From contig JAANDG010000149.1 in assembly GCA_036852015.1 (NCBI GenBank), positions 124,001 to 188,000 of the forward strand: 64,000 bases of DNA. Reading direction: 5' to 3'. Both the position numbers and the translations under genes were made by a program. This stretch comes from Pelodera strongyloides. Its lineage: Eukaryota > Nematoda > Chromadorea > Rhabditida > Rhabditidae. Shown here piece by piece: positions 45,301-58,161 of this stretch. The first letter of the stretch is position 1. Each line of letters begins with the position of its first letter. The notes under the pieces are model-generated. The model saw only the letters and a list, made by a program, of their open reading frames with translations, was not told the DNA's origin and searched no databases.

Positions 45301-46766
45301 TTCTGAAAGGAAACACTGATTTCATGAATTACGAATATTCACAGAACTGCTCAGTAATGTATTTGGTGCAGCCTATTCTGATGAGTTCAGTCTGTTCTGT
45401 AATCGTTAGTGACGAGCGAGTTCCAAGCATATTACTGAGGAGTTCTGTTCTGTGAATGAATTATTATTATTATTATTATTATTCATTTTTGTTTCACAGT
45501 GTACTCATGAATATTTAACAGTTAATCCTAAATACAACTAAAACATAACAACACTTCGTGGATGTGCTATAAAAACGCTAGGGAAGCTCGGACCGATCAT
45601 CGATACACAGGAAAACAATCCGTGCACGTTTACGTTAAGCATACGCTAACTTTCATTATAATTACCCGCACTTTACGAGCAGCACGGTATGATAAATTAA
45701 GAAAGAACTCAGTAAGGGTAAAGATTTTCCATAAAACCCATATAAGCGAACTATGTAATCACCGTAACTCACCTTTCAAAAAGTCCTCAAACTCCATGAC
45801 TGGGGCGAACCTGCTCATGCTCTCCGTATCAAAGTACAAGTCCCATCTTTGCTTGACTCGTTGAGTATGCCAGTGATAAAGGCCGCCCCATGGTGGGAGC
45901 ACGAGCACCGCATTCTCTCCTAGAAGATATGAATCAGAATTCTAAAAGATTACGGAAAAGAAATTCCGCACTTCAATTAAATGGATACTGAGGAAAAATA
46001 CTGTAATCGTAGTACGGCTATTGCAAACAGATAACGACCACCCTCCGATAAAATAATCGACTACTGTAGTTAAATGAGCGGGGAATAATACCGTAATCGC
46101 CGATGATTTACCGAATAAACAACACCTAGACACTTCAGTAGTATAAAATAACTCTAGTTAAATACAATAACAAAACTAGCCCGAGTTCGGTAACCGTATA
46201 AATTTAAATTATGCGAACTTCTGGAATACTTTATGCAATGAGGTACTTTTCCGTCTCCAGCCCCAGTCCTTGTAAACACGAGTGCTCATGGATCACCACC
46301 ATATATGCACTCCACATACCTCGGTCCCTTAGCTGCCGCACAACGTTAGCCGCTCGCATGTAGACATCGCGCCGCAGATTGAATCCCTCACCATAGTTCA
46401 CGTCATAGATAATGTAACTAAACATGCAGCCAGTTGTCATCAAGATCAAGAGTAATTATTCGCTGAAGATGAAAGAAAACCTGACGGTTTACATTTCCTT
46501 AGGGATTCAAGTTGCACTAATGCAGCATAGTCGAAAGGAGTTATTTTAGGTCATAGCCCAAAGGAAACAATAATCTCTACAACCCACCTAGGCAACAAAC
46601 AGGGATCGTTACGAGACAACGTGAGAGTTCCCGAATGCTCAATATTAAAAAAAACTCACCGTTTATCCTTGGCAATTGAATACTTCTCCTCGTCCACTAC
46701 CGATAAAGTTTCCTGGTGTTGGATAGAAACGGCAACAAGCGAAAGGGCCACTACTGCTAATAGCAT
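42390..46766 (-). CDS. POFUT2: GDP-fucose protein O-fucosyltransferase 2 (12 exons, 423 aa)
   Basis: Adds O-fucose to Ser/Thr in folded thrombospondin type-1 repeats in the ER lumen, using GDP-fucose. Exons: 46766-46660, 46417-46320, 45919-45773, 45302-45161, 44936-44823, 44526-44401, 44093-44009, 43839-43747, 43338-43254, 43163-43137, 43024-42951, 42563-42390. Residues 1-16 form a hydrophobic signal peptide. Family landmarks: YDVNYGEGFNLRRDVY (about 38-53, with the Glu that corresponds to the catalytic Glu of the human enzyme), LVLPPWGGLYHW, ILHDHYG and RRSM, AHWRRRDF (about 280-287, GDP-fucose-binding Arg), VAIIDQ, and STFSYRI near the C terminus. Length 423 aa against 429 in human. Two introns (after 43747 and after 43137) appear to use GC donors. 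The short exon 43163-43137 is the least certain; it was chosen because it restores frame into EMVKV. Confidence 0.93.
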
Positions 46767-48922
46767 CTATGCTAATCTGGAAAACAGAAATTCACTAATT
46801 CCAGACCCGAACAGAAGAATAAGCAACGAGACCTATTAGTGTCGCATAAGAAGTTAACTTACTACATCTACAAATCATACTACAACTTAGACATATTGCT
46901 AGGCTCGTAGTCTTAGGCGTCGCAAAATATCATACATTACTCAACTAACTAAAAAGGATAAACGAAAACATAAACAAACTTCTTCAAATCAAGGCAAAAT
47001 AAAACCGGGCCGAAACCCACTACCACATAAAGCAGTAAACACCTCACTACAAGGCAACATTACATTTTCATCTTTTTTATTAAATGACTAGAATTCCAAC
47101 AAAAAAAAACATTATTGCGATAATAAAGATTGAACTCGATAAAAAAAATAACTGATGAATACATTAAAACTTTAAGAGCTGACAATGAGATAGATAGGAG
47201 TAAAAAGCTAAAGCAGTCACCTTCCGGCACCCTAGAAATCCCACTAAAATTAAACTCAATAATGGGCATTCACTAATTTAAATAGGGAAATCAAAAGCAA
47301 ATCGAAAACTGTCAAACGAATAGAATTAAAGCAAAGTCCGAATCACAAACAATTATCACAACGAATAAACTATCAGCTAATCAAACATACATATCTCACC
47401 ATGCTCTCTTACACTTCACGCGTACCTCTTCTCAGCAAAAACAAAAAAAAACGAATAGAAAAAAAAACAAGATTGAGACCAGATAAAGACCACATTTAGC
47501 GTATAGCGTATAGACCAATAATGTATAGATAATAGTATCAACTTTAAGATCTAAACTATTCCATACATTTACATAATATAATAGAAAGGAAAATCCCTAT
47601 TCGGCAAAGATTTCTTAGTAACTCGGGTGGCGTTCCAATACAAAAGAGGCAAGATAGAAAGTGGTCACTCAATTATAAAAATGCAGGAATGGCTAACATA
47701 ATAATATATATAAAAAACGCGAATAATTTAGTAACATTATATCATGCACCACAATAATAAATGAGAACCATACATCCTAGTGCCGTTACAAAATAAACCG
47801 ATATGTAAATGCAAAATAAATAAGAGATTATTGTTTACCTAATAAAAAACATCATACTGACGACAGGGTCCAGTTCTCTACATCAATCTAACATAAAGCA
47901 GACAATAAAGCTGAATCGATGCAAAGGTTTAAAGCGCAAAATTAAAGAGGATTCTTTATATACAATGAGACTTGACTAGTGGAAGCAAAAAATAAAGCAT
48001 TTGTAAGAGCATGTGTACTGTAATTTAATGCATCACTTAAGTAATAATACTAATAACGTAATAACAAACTATCATTAATTATTACAAAAATACTTTAATG
48101 TTCACCGTTCACACTTAGTTAAAGCGAAATACCGGCCGGTGTTTGAAACACATCGAGTAGACCAGCATTCGTATGCAGCTTATGCAAATGAACATAAATT
48201 AGGATAAAAAATCGAGCTAAATTCGAGTAAATTAGCATAAATACACGAATACATCAGAATTTAGTTGTCCAGGGTGCACTTCAAAAACCGGTCGGTATTT
48301 CGTTATAAGTTCTCTGTACAAGTTCAACCTAGTATTCTATCTTTGTTGCCACTTCGAACTAAAACCAGGAAAAGAGCAAAAGAGCGAGGATTATACTAAA
48401 GCTCCAAAATAAAAAATAAAACTCTTTCCGAGGCTTAAGCACAAAGCACTAAGCACTAAGGGACTACGACTACAGACTACTCAAACACGTCCCCTCAAAC
48501 CCACACATAAAAAGAAAGAAAGAACACGAATGAGGGTGAAAACATGAGGATGAATATGTACGTAGAATCCAATTACATCACCGTGTCCATATTAAGCAAT
48601 ATTTAAAAAAAATACTTTCAAATGCCAAGCAGAAGCTGAAGCAGCTTGAATAAATATACAATAAAGTAAGTTATTATGCGATCCAAAAAATCACAGTAAA
48701 ACCTTGCCTTACGACGTCCCATTTTAATATTACTACACAAAACTACTCAAACTCAAACCCTAATACAGCTTCAGCAATAATTTCAATTCTACACGGGATA
48801 AGGTGAGCGAGAGTAACTAACTCCACGACAGCATCAACACACTAACTAATTCAGAGTCCTCTACAGCTACTGTATTACTCGGTCACATCAACTAGCCCTA
48901 GTTTCACTTCATATACAGTAAC
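46767..48922. other. CNKSR-POFUT2 intergenic region
   Basis: AT-rich DNA between the CNKSR stop and the POFUT2 start, with one MITE (48119-48304). A minus-strand AATAAA (TTTATT on the given strand) occurs near 47078. A further CNKSR 3' exon cannot be excluded here. Confidence 0.35.
48119..48304. mobile_element. Short TTAA-type MITE, AGCGAAAT-end family
   Basis: TTAA then AGCGAAATACCGGCCGG; right end CCGGTCGGTATTTCG. Lies between CNKSR and POFUT2. Confidence 0.7.
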
Positions 48923-51900
48923 TTACTTGGGATGCGCAAAGAGTGACGCAAGGGGCGTGGATTTTGAAGTCGTCGAAGGAAACGATACTCCACTATTTGA
49001 AGTTGGCGACGAGGCCGAGAACAAGTGCGCGTTGCGGGGTAGAGTATGATGGGCGGGCGAGGGCGGCACCACCGCCGCACACGGGTCACCGCACGGACTG
49101 TTGGGCGGCTCACCCTCGGAATCGGAACGCATACAAGAAACGGCTGTAAAACACGGTAATCTTGTGAGGCAGCTAAACCGAACGTCAAAAAATAGGATAG
49201 AAGGAAAAAGCCTCATTGGAATGAAATACAAATCTAGCCACTATCCAAAAAAGGTTAGACAATTACCCGCACTCAAAGAAAACCACATAACAAACAGGAA
49301 AAACGAGCACAACTATTCCGTGGGCATGATACAAGACCGCAGTAAGGAAACTAGATTAGGAACAGGAAAATAAATAAATAAAAATATGAAAAACACAAAA
49401 AATGAACTCACATTTGGACATTACTCGACCGGCACCATGGGAGTGGATCTCGCTTGCTACGATAATCTTGTGCATCCAACTAAATTTATTTATTTATTAA
49501 ATAACACCACATCCCAACGAAATGATGAAGGAAAAACAGTATATAACTCATCGGTTGTCACTGATTAGCAAACAGGTAATTAGATAATAAAACAATATCA
49601 AGCGTAATGTCTAGGAACTGGCGTCAGGCATTTCACAATTTTGCAAATTTTTACATGAATACTAAATTTGGGAGTCACTATGTCGCTGTTCAGTGCTCAG
49701 ACACACACAAAAAGTATACCTAAACCTAAAAACCTCATCTTGCCTTATATCCTTAGATGTGGTTATAAGTCATAATGATGACTGCAGGCCAATGAGCTCT
49801 ACACCACAGTCCTACGGTATCTAGTGATGCAGATCCAGGTCCTGGACCTCGCTACGACAACACAGAACATACACAAAATCCGAAGCAGAAACCAACTTAC
49901 GTTTTCATATCACTCATGCTATAACAGGAGAAGTAGTGTATGCTATTCGAACCACGTTGCACTCGAAAAACACTGAAATTGTGTAAGATTAGGGATTGAT
50001 TTTCTTTTCTTGCTCAATCCCCCCTATTATGAATAGGGGAATCTATCCGCGACACGGTGTCACACATGTCCGCATGCCTGACACCTTGACGCAGTCAAGA
50101 AACATTTCTGTACCGCAGTGAAACAGCAAACCACCATGCGCTAAGAGGGAGCCAAAAGTGAAAAACTCGAGAGTACGTATTCCAACAAAAAATGTAAGAA
50201 AGAAACTTACAACTTCTTGCTCGTCTTGAGATCGGTCGCATCAGTGACCACACAACGAACCACACTAACTGTTAGATCGGCTTTCTTGGACTAAACAGGA
50301 TTAGGGATTAGGCTATACACACAGAAAAGTTACACAATAACCTGCAGCGCACTACTTACTTTGTGATATAATGGCAAAATACTCAGCGCATACGAAAAAC
50401 AAATGACCTTAGGTCTAAAAACCGTTGCGTAGTAGGAAACAAACAAACTTACAAACTGCGTTGGATAGACGTAAAGGTAGGGTCCCCTTAGCGCCATCCA
50501 GCACTTTGGCCACTTATTCGTGGTCGAATGGGGCGACGTGGCCAATTCTGTTCCAGTTTTCCTGCAAAATGCATAACACTAGGTTATCTGCATTCATGGT
50601 AAGGGTATAACGGCAGAAACGGTGTGTGCCACTAGCTGTGAACCTTACGACCTTATCAATATTCAGTTGTTCACGATGCGTTTCAAAAACCTTACCAATG
50701 GTAGCTAGTTCATAGCTAATGGCACACACAGTTTCTGCCGTTATACCTTTGATTATAGTTGGGCACTATGACCATTAGGGAACGGAATAAAGAAAAAAAC
50801 ACACAAAACACTGAGTGATTCAGATTTTCCTGTAGTATATCACTATTTAAAAAGATACACATAATAATTAAAGCTATCGAAAAGTAATGAGAAACAAAGA
50901 AAGTCGTTACCTCCTTCGCACCCATCCCTCAAAGGTCTTCCCCGTGAGTAGAGTACACGGTGTATCGGGAGTGGGAGGCACGGGAGAGTCTGCCGGGGAG
51001 GGAATCCCGTCAGCCGGGGAGAACGACATCCGACCACCTGTCGTGGGCGTTGCAGCGCTAAAACACAGAATAATGAAAAAGGGCTGATCATAAAGTTCAA
51101 GGGAATTAGGTAGTAACAACTCTTAATTCACAAATAACTTGTGGCTGCCTAAATCGTTGACGATATTCATCGGACTAAGAGGACGTTGGAACTTAGAACA
51201 ATCTCTAATCGAACTGAGCTGAGCAATAAGTCTAACCTCGAAAAACTAAAAAACACAAACAAACATTACCGTAACCGGAGACCACAAACAACAACTTACC
51301 CGTATAAACTGTGTACGGAGGAGGAAGGACTGGCGACCGCGCCCATCGTAGACGGGCTGAATCCAAACGCCTCATCAATAGATGATGAAGCCATTCGACG
51401 AGGACTGAAATAAAAAATTGAGCTAGAGTCAGTCAGGGCTCAGTTACGTAAGGCAGCATCACGCCAAGCCATCATGGATACTTCGAAAGTGAGTGAGTAT
51501 CATTTATTGCAAAAATACAAATAAAAAGGAGCTATATGTAAGAAAGGAAATATTACAGCAAGCTGCAAAGGAAAAAATGGCTAACCCCGGCCCCGGGGAA
51601 TCCAAACTAAACGTTGATATATTGCTGTCGCCCATGGGGCTACGGAACCGGAAGTCAGTCGACTCCTGAAAAGAAGACATTTTGCATTACAATAAGAAAT
51701 ACAAACGAAGTAAGAAACGTTACATGATCATACGATGATGTTTGGAAGAGTAGGAGAAGCTTTTCACTTTTCACAAAATTTTCTCCGGTGTATAAAGGAC
51801 ATGGCACGTTAACTCATTATTGTTTTTATTTGTTTCCGTTACGGTTAGTTGTCTTTGACTTATGATCATGGATTCAAATAAAGCTTACCCTTACCTTAAA

Positions 51901-54900
51901 TGGAGCAACCCATTCAGGATCAGTAATCATCGGAGCGACGATGCCCATCTGGGACAGTTCTCCATGGTCCACGACTTCAATTGCAGCAAACTCGGCCGGA
52001 CCTAAAAGGTCATTGCGTTGCTTGCCTTGCAGTTCGTGGTAGTTAGTTAGCACAGTTACGAGCAGCAGTACTATCTGCTAACAGAAAGTCAGACATCTCT
52101 GCTCAGGTTCCTTTGATTAACAAATAATCAGTCTTGTATTTGTGTATTGCACACTGTAGCTGAAACATCCTTGGGATCGAAAAGAGCCACTTACAATAAG
52201 GGAAATAGGGCAGAACTCTATTTTGCAGTGGACTTCCGATGCCAAAAATTAGATGGCGCTCAATCAATACCAAACAAACAAACTTACACTTCGTATTGAA
52301 TGGCAGAGGATCATCGGACAGTTCATCATCCGCCTGTCGTACCACTTGATTGTCGACAAAAGACCGCACATAGCCATCCGGCTGATGGCGCATAGTACGC
52401 GCACGACGCATCACCCGAGGAGCTGTAATGGTGTAGATGACAAGACGTTTATTTTTTTACGATGTGGTAGACAACGTGACGAAGACTAAGTTTAAGTCTA
52501 ACGTAAACATTGAGATACTTAGACGATCACCGTGCATACCTATACAACACCATAATCCCATGCGGAGTCCAAGTACCTAAGATGCGATGACGAGCATAGG
52601 TCTAACGTCTAACCATAACCACAGTAACGAAGACGACAACTTGTTCGTGTCGTAAATCACTTACACTTACCAGCATGAAGAACAGTCGGTCCAAATAGTG
52701 CCAAGAGATCAACGTGCAGGATATTGGAAGTCAAATCGGCATGTCTGGGAGGAGGACTTCCACCGGACACCGAAGCACGCCTCCGGGTTGCGCGTACAGG
52801 TTCACTGGACATAATCACAAGTCTATTAAGTTAGCCGACTTTCATTTCAGACCATGATGATGTTCGAGCTAGAAGCAACAGCAACACTGGCACTAACTAG
52901 CCATTCGCCTGAAGTCACACAGCGGTTGGACCTAGAACCTAGAACTCGCATCTATTCTGCCTATGCTCAGGACCGACGGAGCAAGCCATGAGCATGAGCT
53001 AATGAGCTTCGAACACTGTATTATTGTACCAATAGGCATTAAACAGAAGCACGCTCTGCTCAGCGTAAGACTGAGCACGCTCAGCGCGCGAAAGATTACT
53101 ATTATTTATATCATTTACATGAACAAACATTTCACGTAAACTCGTAAACATAAACATTAAACGCTAGCAACGGGTAGTATATATGCTGACTAAGTTGTAT
53201 CTAGAGTATCGCTGGCGTACATTCTAAATCACAAAAACAAACCCCTTACCTAAACGTCTCCTGCTGTCTAACGAACTTGCTCAGCGTGGTCTTGTATGTC
53301 GACGACCTTCTTCTCTTCACCGGGTAGCCGTACTCGATATCTGGTAACGTCCTGACCGTGTCCTTTTCCACGGACTCAGCACGATCCATTGTCGACAATT
53401 GACTTCCAGGTGCCGCTTTAGCCAATGGACGAATGTGTTTCGCCTGGAATACGATAAAAACATGGTCACGCTCAAACTATGCTTCTAGTGAATGAGGAAG
53501 AATTCAAGATCATAAACCATGTGCGTTTCTATGTTACCGACGTTACCGTACATTCAATGATAAAATACCCCAAATACATATAATAAACAACACCGCCAGG
53601 AGAAAATGAATGCAAGAGCAAGCAGACAGCATGAAACATCGAATACTCCAAGAACGAAAAAACAACAATAAAAAGTACAGTACAGTGAAAAGCAAACCGC
53701 AGACTACAACTCGTATATACCTACCCTGGCAGCCTCTCGCTCCTTCAACAACAGCACCCCGGCTTCTTTGGGTCTCTTCTTGAGCACGAGGTGCAACTCC
53801 CCGGCTGCTCTCCCTTTTCCATTGCCTCCGAGTCGACTGGCCACCCTTGACAGATCCCATCCAATGACCTAAACGGATATTCTACAATATTAACGGGAAC
53901 CTTCCCCATTCCCCTTATAAACTCGCGTGTTGGTTGATCGTCGACTCTCACGGAAATGGTTTAGAGAGGGAGAGACAGAGATAGAGAGAGGGGAGAGAGA
54001 GAGAGAGAGGGGAGAGAGAGAGAGGGGAGAGAGAGAGGGGAGAGAGAGGGGGGAGAGAGAGAGAGCTTGGTCTTCGCGTGCCTCGAAAACTCAACGGAAA
54101 AACAGGACGAACTAACACAACTTTCACGGCAATACCTATACTACCTCTTTGAAACATGACCCTCGTCAAGTGGTTCTGTACAGGTCCAGTAAGCCTTTTA
54201 TTTGTTATTCAGACCACTTCCAAGCAAGTTTTACTTTGACTTGCTGTAGCAGCGAAACGTTTAATTCGATCAAGATTCAGGTACACAGATTTGCATTAGC
54301 CGCCGGTATGTTCTGACAATGAGACAATCCGATGGGTGGTTGAAGTGTGATTTTATGCATGGATGCAATCACAGACTCACAGATTCAAAATTCAAATATT
54401 CGATAATCTCACTCACCGTCTCCCCATTGATCACCATGATCTCATCGCCGGCGTCCACTTTCCCGCATAAATCGGCCGGAGACCCGATCTTCACCTCGGA
54501 AACAACATGCACTCCCTTATATGAAGAGAGAAGATTGATGCCCTGAAAACGGTTCGTCTGTCGTGCACAGTATACTTATGGATACGGATTATGGACTTAA
54601 AACACAGGCAAACAATGGATTTGTTTGAAAGAACCGTGAATTCAAACATAAACAGCTTAACGTAATCATAGCAAAGCAACAATCGAACTTTTCTGAGGGC
54701 ATATTACATGAACACTACCATGAACAACGCTTTATCGCTTTACCAGCAAAAACAAAGCTAGCAAAACTAATAAGCTAGAGATTGATCGCACAAATATTCT
54801 CCCTAGCACGATGACCAGTATACACAACCGCACAGCAGGAAAACGAAACAAAACAGATAAAATGAAGCAACAGTCACGCACCCACTGAGTGTCCACATCG

Positions 54901-57478
54901 TGTCTCCGTAGTGATACTTTCTCCACGTACGATGTGCTAATCACCAAAGGATCCTCACAATAGCGCACAAAATAGTCGCACTGATCAGCCAGCTCATTGG
55001 ATCGCTGAAGAAGACGTTATATACTTCACTTCAAGATTAAACATAACAGACTTTCGTTCAACATTTTTTCACCTACAGGTTTTTGCCTAACAGCGGGTAT
55101 TATTTTTTCTTATTGAAAACAAACTTAACCGTTACTGTAACAACATTTTACAAAGCGCAAAATGAAAAAAATAGCTATTCACTAAACAGAAGGCAACAGT
55201 CGAAGCCCAACAATTGTGTATATGCACATGCACCAGTGGGGAAAATGTAAATTAACTATCGCAGCAAAATAAAAATAATAACAAGAAGTATTCCCACCTT
55301 TACGATATCGGTGACCGAGTTAAACAATATCTTTGGCGTGACGTTCGTTAGGCGAAGAAGGTCCCAAACTGTGAAGGTCAGCTTATTTCGCACGTCGACA
55401 TACATTGGAATCTCATCAAACGGACTTCTGGAAAATGACACGATTGGAGGGAATACAGTACGTTAGCACGCAAATGTAACACAATCAACCCCCTTGTTCT
55501 ACGGTGCAAAAAAAACAGTAACATACCACAATATACAAAATAAAGTCACTATAAATGGACTATATGCTCCTTTCCTTTATAAACTATCAATAACAAAATA
55601 CAAACAGGTATGAAAGATCACCTGTCCAGCCAAAATATCAAGCGTTTGCAGTGTTCGATCAAATTCGAAATAGATGTTGTGACATCGTTGAGAATCGCAA
55701 CGATCTGGAAACAAGCATAGAAAGCGGTGCAAATAATCACATAACCAGCCATGAGGAGCGCGCGAGCACCGGAGCACCACACCCCCGCGCACTGCACTAC
55801 TATGGCGTCTATTGTGCCAATGAAAAAACATGTACATAAGCATAAATGTACTAAGTACTAAGACAGTACAGTAAAGAGAGTAGTGACCAAAGAGTACAGT
55901 AAAATAACAAGCATACCTGAGCCCGGCTACTGCTTTCCTGATTATCCTTTCGTCTCTGCTGTTCTGCCGTCTCCTTAACTCGTTGCTGTGAATAGATCAT
56001 CTCTCGGCTCAAATAACTCGCCGAAGTCACCACTCTCATCGCGAGCAATTGCAGATTTTCGCTCAGCATCTCGTCGCACTTAAATAAGGATAAATGTATT
56101 TATAATATACTCTTCAACAAAGGATGTCCGACCCAATATCATTCACTACTTGCTGCCTGCTGAGAACTTACGAGCAACTCGAGATTTTTCGCCCAGATTA
56201 AAGCGAAATACCGGCCTGTTTTCGAGTAAACCAGCATTCTTAGGCAGCTTATGCAAATGACCATAAATTATAATAAAAAATCGAGCTAAATTCGGAAACT
56301 GCATAAATACGTACGAATTCAGTTGTCCATGATGCGTTTCAAAAACCGGCTGGTATTTCTTTGTAAACATACACTCGCAACTCTCAGGCAAGGTAATCAT
56401 TATATTACCGTCCTTCCCTTCCCTTCAAGACGCTTTATGTGTGATGTGAAGCATTGTTGTTATCCAATTCTGATACAGTATTTCTGTTTTGAATACAAAA
56501 AAAAACTGGAGAGCACTCACAAACTGTTGCAGCAATTGAATTGCTTGGATGATAATCTTTCGTGGTCCCACTGATGTGATTCCAATTCGTGAGAGATAAT
56601 CATCATCCACTATCAGAAGATGCTTGCCATTACGGATGTTGGCTCGTACAAGCCCTAGCCACGGGCGCACACTTTCACTCAGTCCTGAAATACAAGGAAA
56701 TTATGACTTAAAAAGTTATGATTATGGACATGGACCTTCAAAAGCCTTGGAAAAAGACTAACCGACAAGATAGACCTACAAAATGAAACGACAAACACAA
56801 AGAAGAACTTCTTTTCTTAATGTTTAAGAATATAATAAAAGCACATACATACCTTCGATCCATCTAGCGACCTGCTTTGAGTTCCAATTTGAAACAAATT
56901 GAGAAAACACACGCGGTTGATACTGAGGATGTGAAGAAATCGAAGTATGTCCAGGAGTGAAGTGACCGCTCTAAATGATCACACGACTACGAGATGGACA
57001 ATCCAGATCTATCAAACCCATTTCCTTTCAAATTGCATTTCAACCACCGCGTATTCATAATGGGGTTTGCAAAAGTATGCCCGATTTTCCTTGCAAGTAT
57101 CGAAAAATTCATCGTATCTTGGCACTACACGAGAATATCTACATGCAGTTTTACGACCGATCGCCGCGGGACCACTTATTCAACAAAAAATGTCTCTTCC
57201 CGCCTTGATGGCGGACTTTCTATAGTGAGGATGTGTCAAACTTACGCAAAATTACGGTAAATTGCACACGATTTTGCGAATTGATACTTGCAAGGAAAAC
57301 TCGCGGTTTTGGCATACTTGCCAACCCCACAATAACTAAATATAACGTTTGACAGGGAGCAGACGTGGAGACAGCGTTTTTATCAACGCCGCGACGGGCG
57401 AATAATTCCCTCCGTATATATAAAACTTTCACTTACCGAAGTGTCCTTAGTCGTGCTTAGAAGATCAAGTTTACGCAT
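48923..57478 (-). CDS. CNKSR: CNK scaffold, connector enhancer of KSR (21 exons, 847 aa)
   Basis: Membrane-associated scaffold of Ras/Raf/MAPK signalling. Exons: 57478-57437, 56970-56853, 56684-56521, 56078-55917, 55704-55622, 55427-55298, 55004-54882, 54542-54417, 53868-53725, 53443-53250, 52804-52671, 52422-52288, 52001-51895, 51665-51586, 51404-51300, 51057-50911, 50561-50453, 50290-50211, 49972-49901, 49479-49412, 49143-48923. Domain order: SAM (about 40-108), CRIC (about 109-235, with the family junction WLDR-SPF), PDZ (about 262-346, [17 protein letters not shown] to LVLKKRP), a Ser/Pro/Arg-rich linker, PH (about 655-767, from FEGWVRRR through [14 protein letters not shown] to TWMHKI with the invariant Trp), and a Pro/Ser tail. 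This SAM-CRIC-PDZ-PH order is diagnostic of CNK. The gene is single here, so paralogue numbering is not meant. The terminal exon is ambiguous: CCCAAGTAAGT can be read as a stop or as a splice donor. Confidence 0.9.
50601..50750. mobile_element. 150-bp foldback in a CNKSR intron
   Basis: GGTATAACGGCAGAAAC-GTGTGTGCCA at the left is nearly exactly inverted at the right, around a central spacer. Confidence 0.65.
53950..54065. repeat. Purine-rich (GA)n tract in a CNKSR intron
   Basis: GAGAGAGGGGAGAGA-type low-complexity DNA; the arginine/glutamate-rich ORF read from it is an artefact. Confidence 0.9.
56198..56364. mobile_element. Short TTAA-type MITE in CNKSR intron
   Basis: TTAA then AGCGAAATACCGGCCTG; right end CCGGCTGGTATTTC. 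Internal CATAAATT and CAGCTTATGCAAATGA match the other copies. Confidence 0.7.
57061..57329. mobile_element. Inverted-repeat element in CNKSR intron 1
   Basis: Left TGGGGTTTGCAAAAGTATGCC and right imperfect inverted complement ending in CCCCA; inner arms CCTTGCAAGTATC are exact. Possibly a distant relative of the TGGGGTTTCCAT family. Confidence 0.55.
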
Positions 57479-58161
57479 TGTAATAAGCAGTCCTCCGTAA
57501 TTCACATATCAATCAGTACCTTAAGACACCATCGATTAAGACGAAAAAAAAGAGAATGATGTTGCAGAACGGGTCAACTGCAGGGGAAACTGCAGTTGTT
57601 ATACGATGAAATAAACCAAGGAATACTCTGTCTACATCCCTGTTAATAATTACAAAGTTTTCCCAGTGTTTCAAAAAGAAAATAATAAAAAATTACTGAA
57701 ACGCAACGTCAATAAACAAACGGGAAATCGAGGGGAAATTTGGAAAAAAATTCGCGTCCCATACGCGCTTTCGCACATAAAAACGCACATTTTATGCACG
57801 TACGCATAAATACCGTAGTTTTATCATTTCAAGGAGAGAGTATTTATGATAGGAGGTATGAGTGACACGTACATTTTATGCGCTTTTGCCGCAACTGGCA
57901 ATTTTTGGTTTTTCGGCTCTTTTGCTTCTGCTTGCGTTGGTGTTTTGGCGTATATCTATTTGCCTTTTCTTTTAATTATCTTTGTAATTACTTTCTCTGA
58001 TATGCAGTGAACGTTATGCTTGCATGTGGCCCTTTCCACAGTGGCGAAACCCCTGAATCGGTTTATATTCTGAATGGCCGATGACGATGAATAAGTATCA
58101 TGGCTCCTGTTAGTCCTGATCATTGTCTGACTTTTTAAACAATACGTAGAACTTTTCAGGA

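Noticed and set aside
45310..45460. Weak inverted repeat around AGAACTGCTCAGTAATGT
   Set aside because: Arms are short and imperfect with no target duplication; not listed as an element.
48780..48900. Possible extra CNKSR terminal exon after 48927
   Set aside because: Acceptor-like AG near 48870 gives only a few codons before a stop; the in-frame TAA at 48923 is simpler. Left as an open alternative.
53927..54169. Arg/Glu-rich and Ser/Leu-rich ORFs
   Set aside because: Products of the (GA)n tract inside a CNKSR intron.
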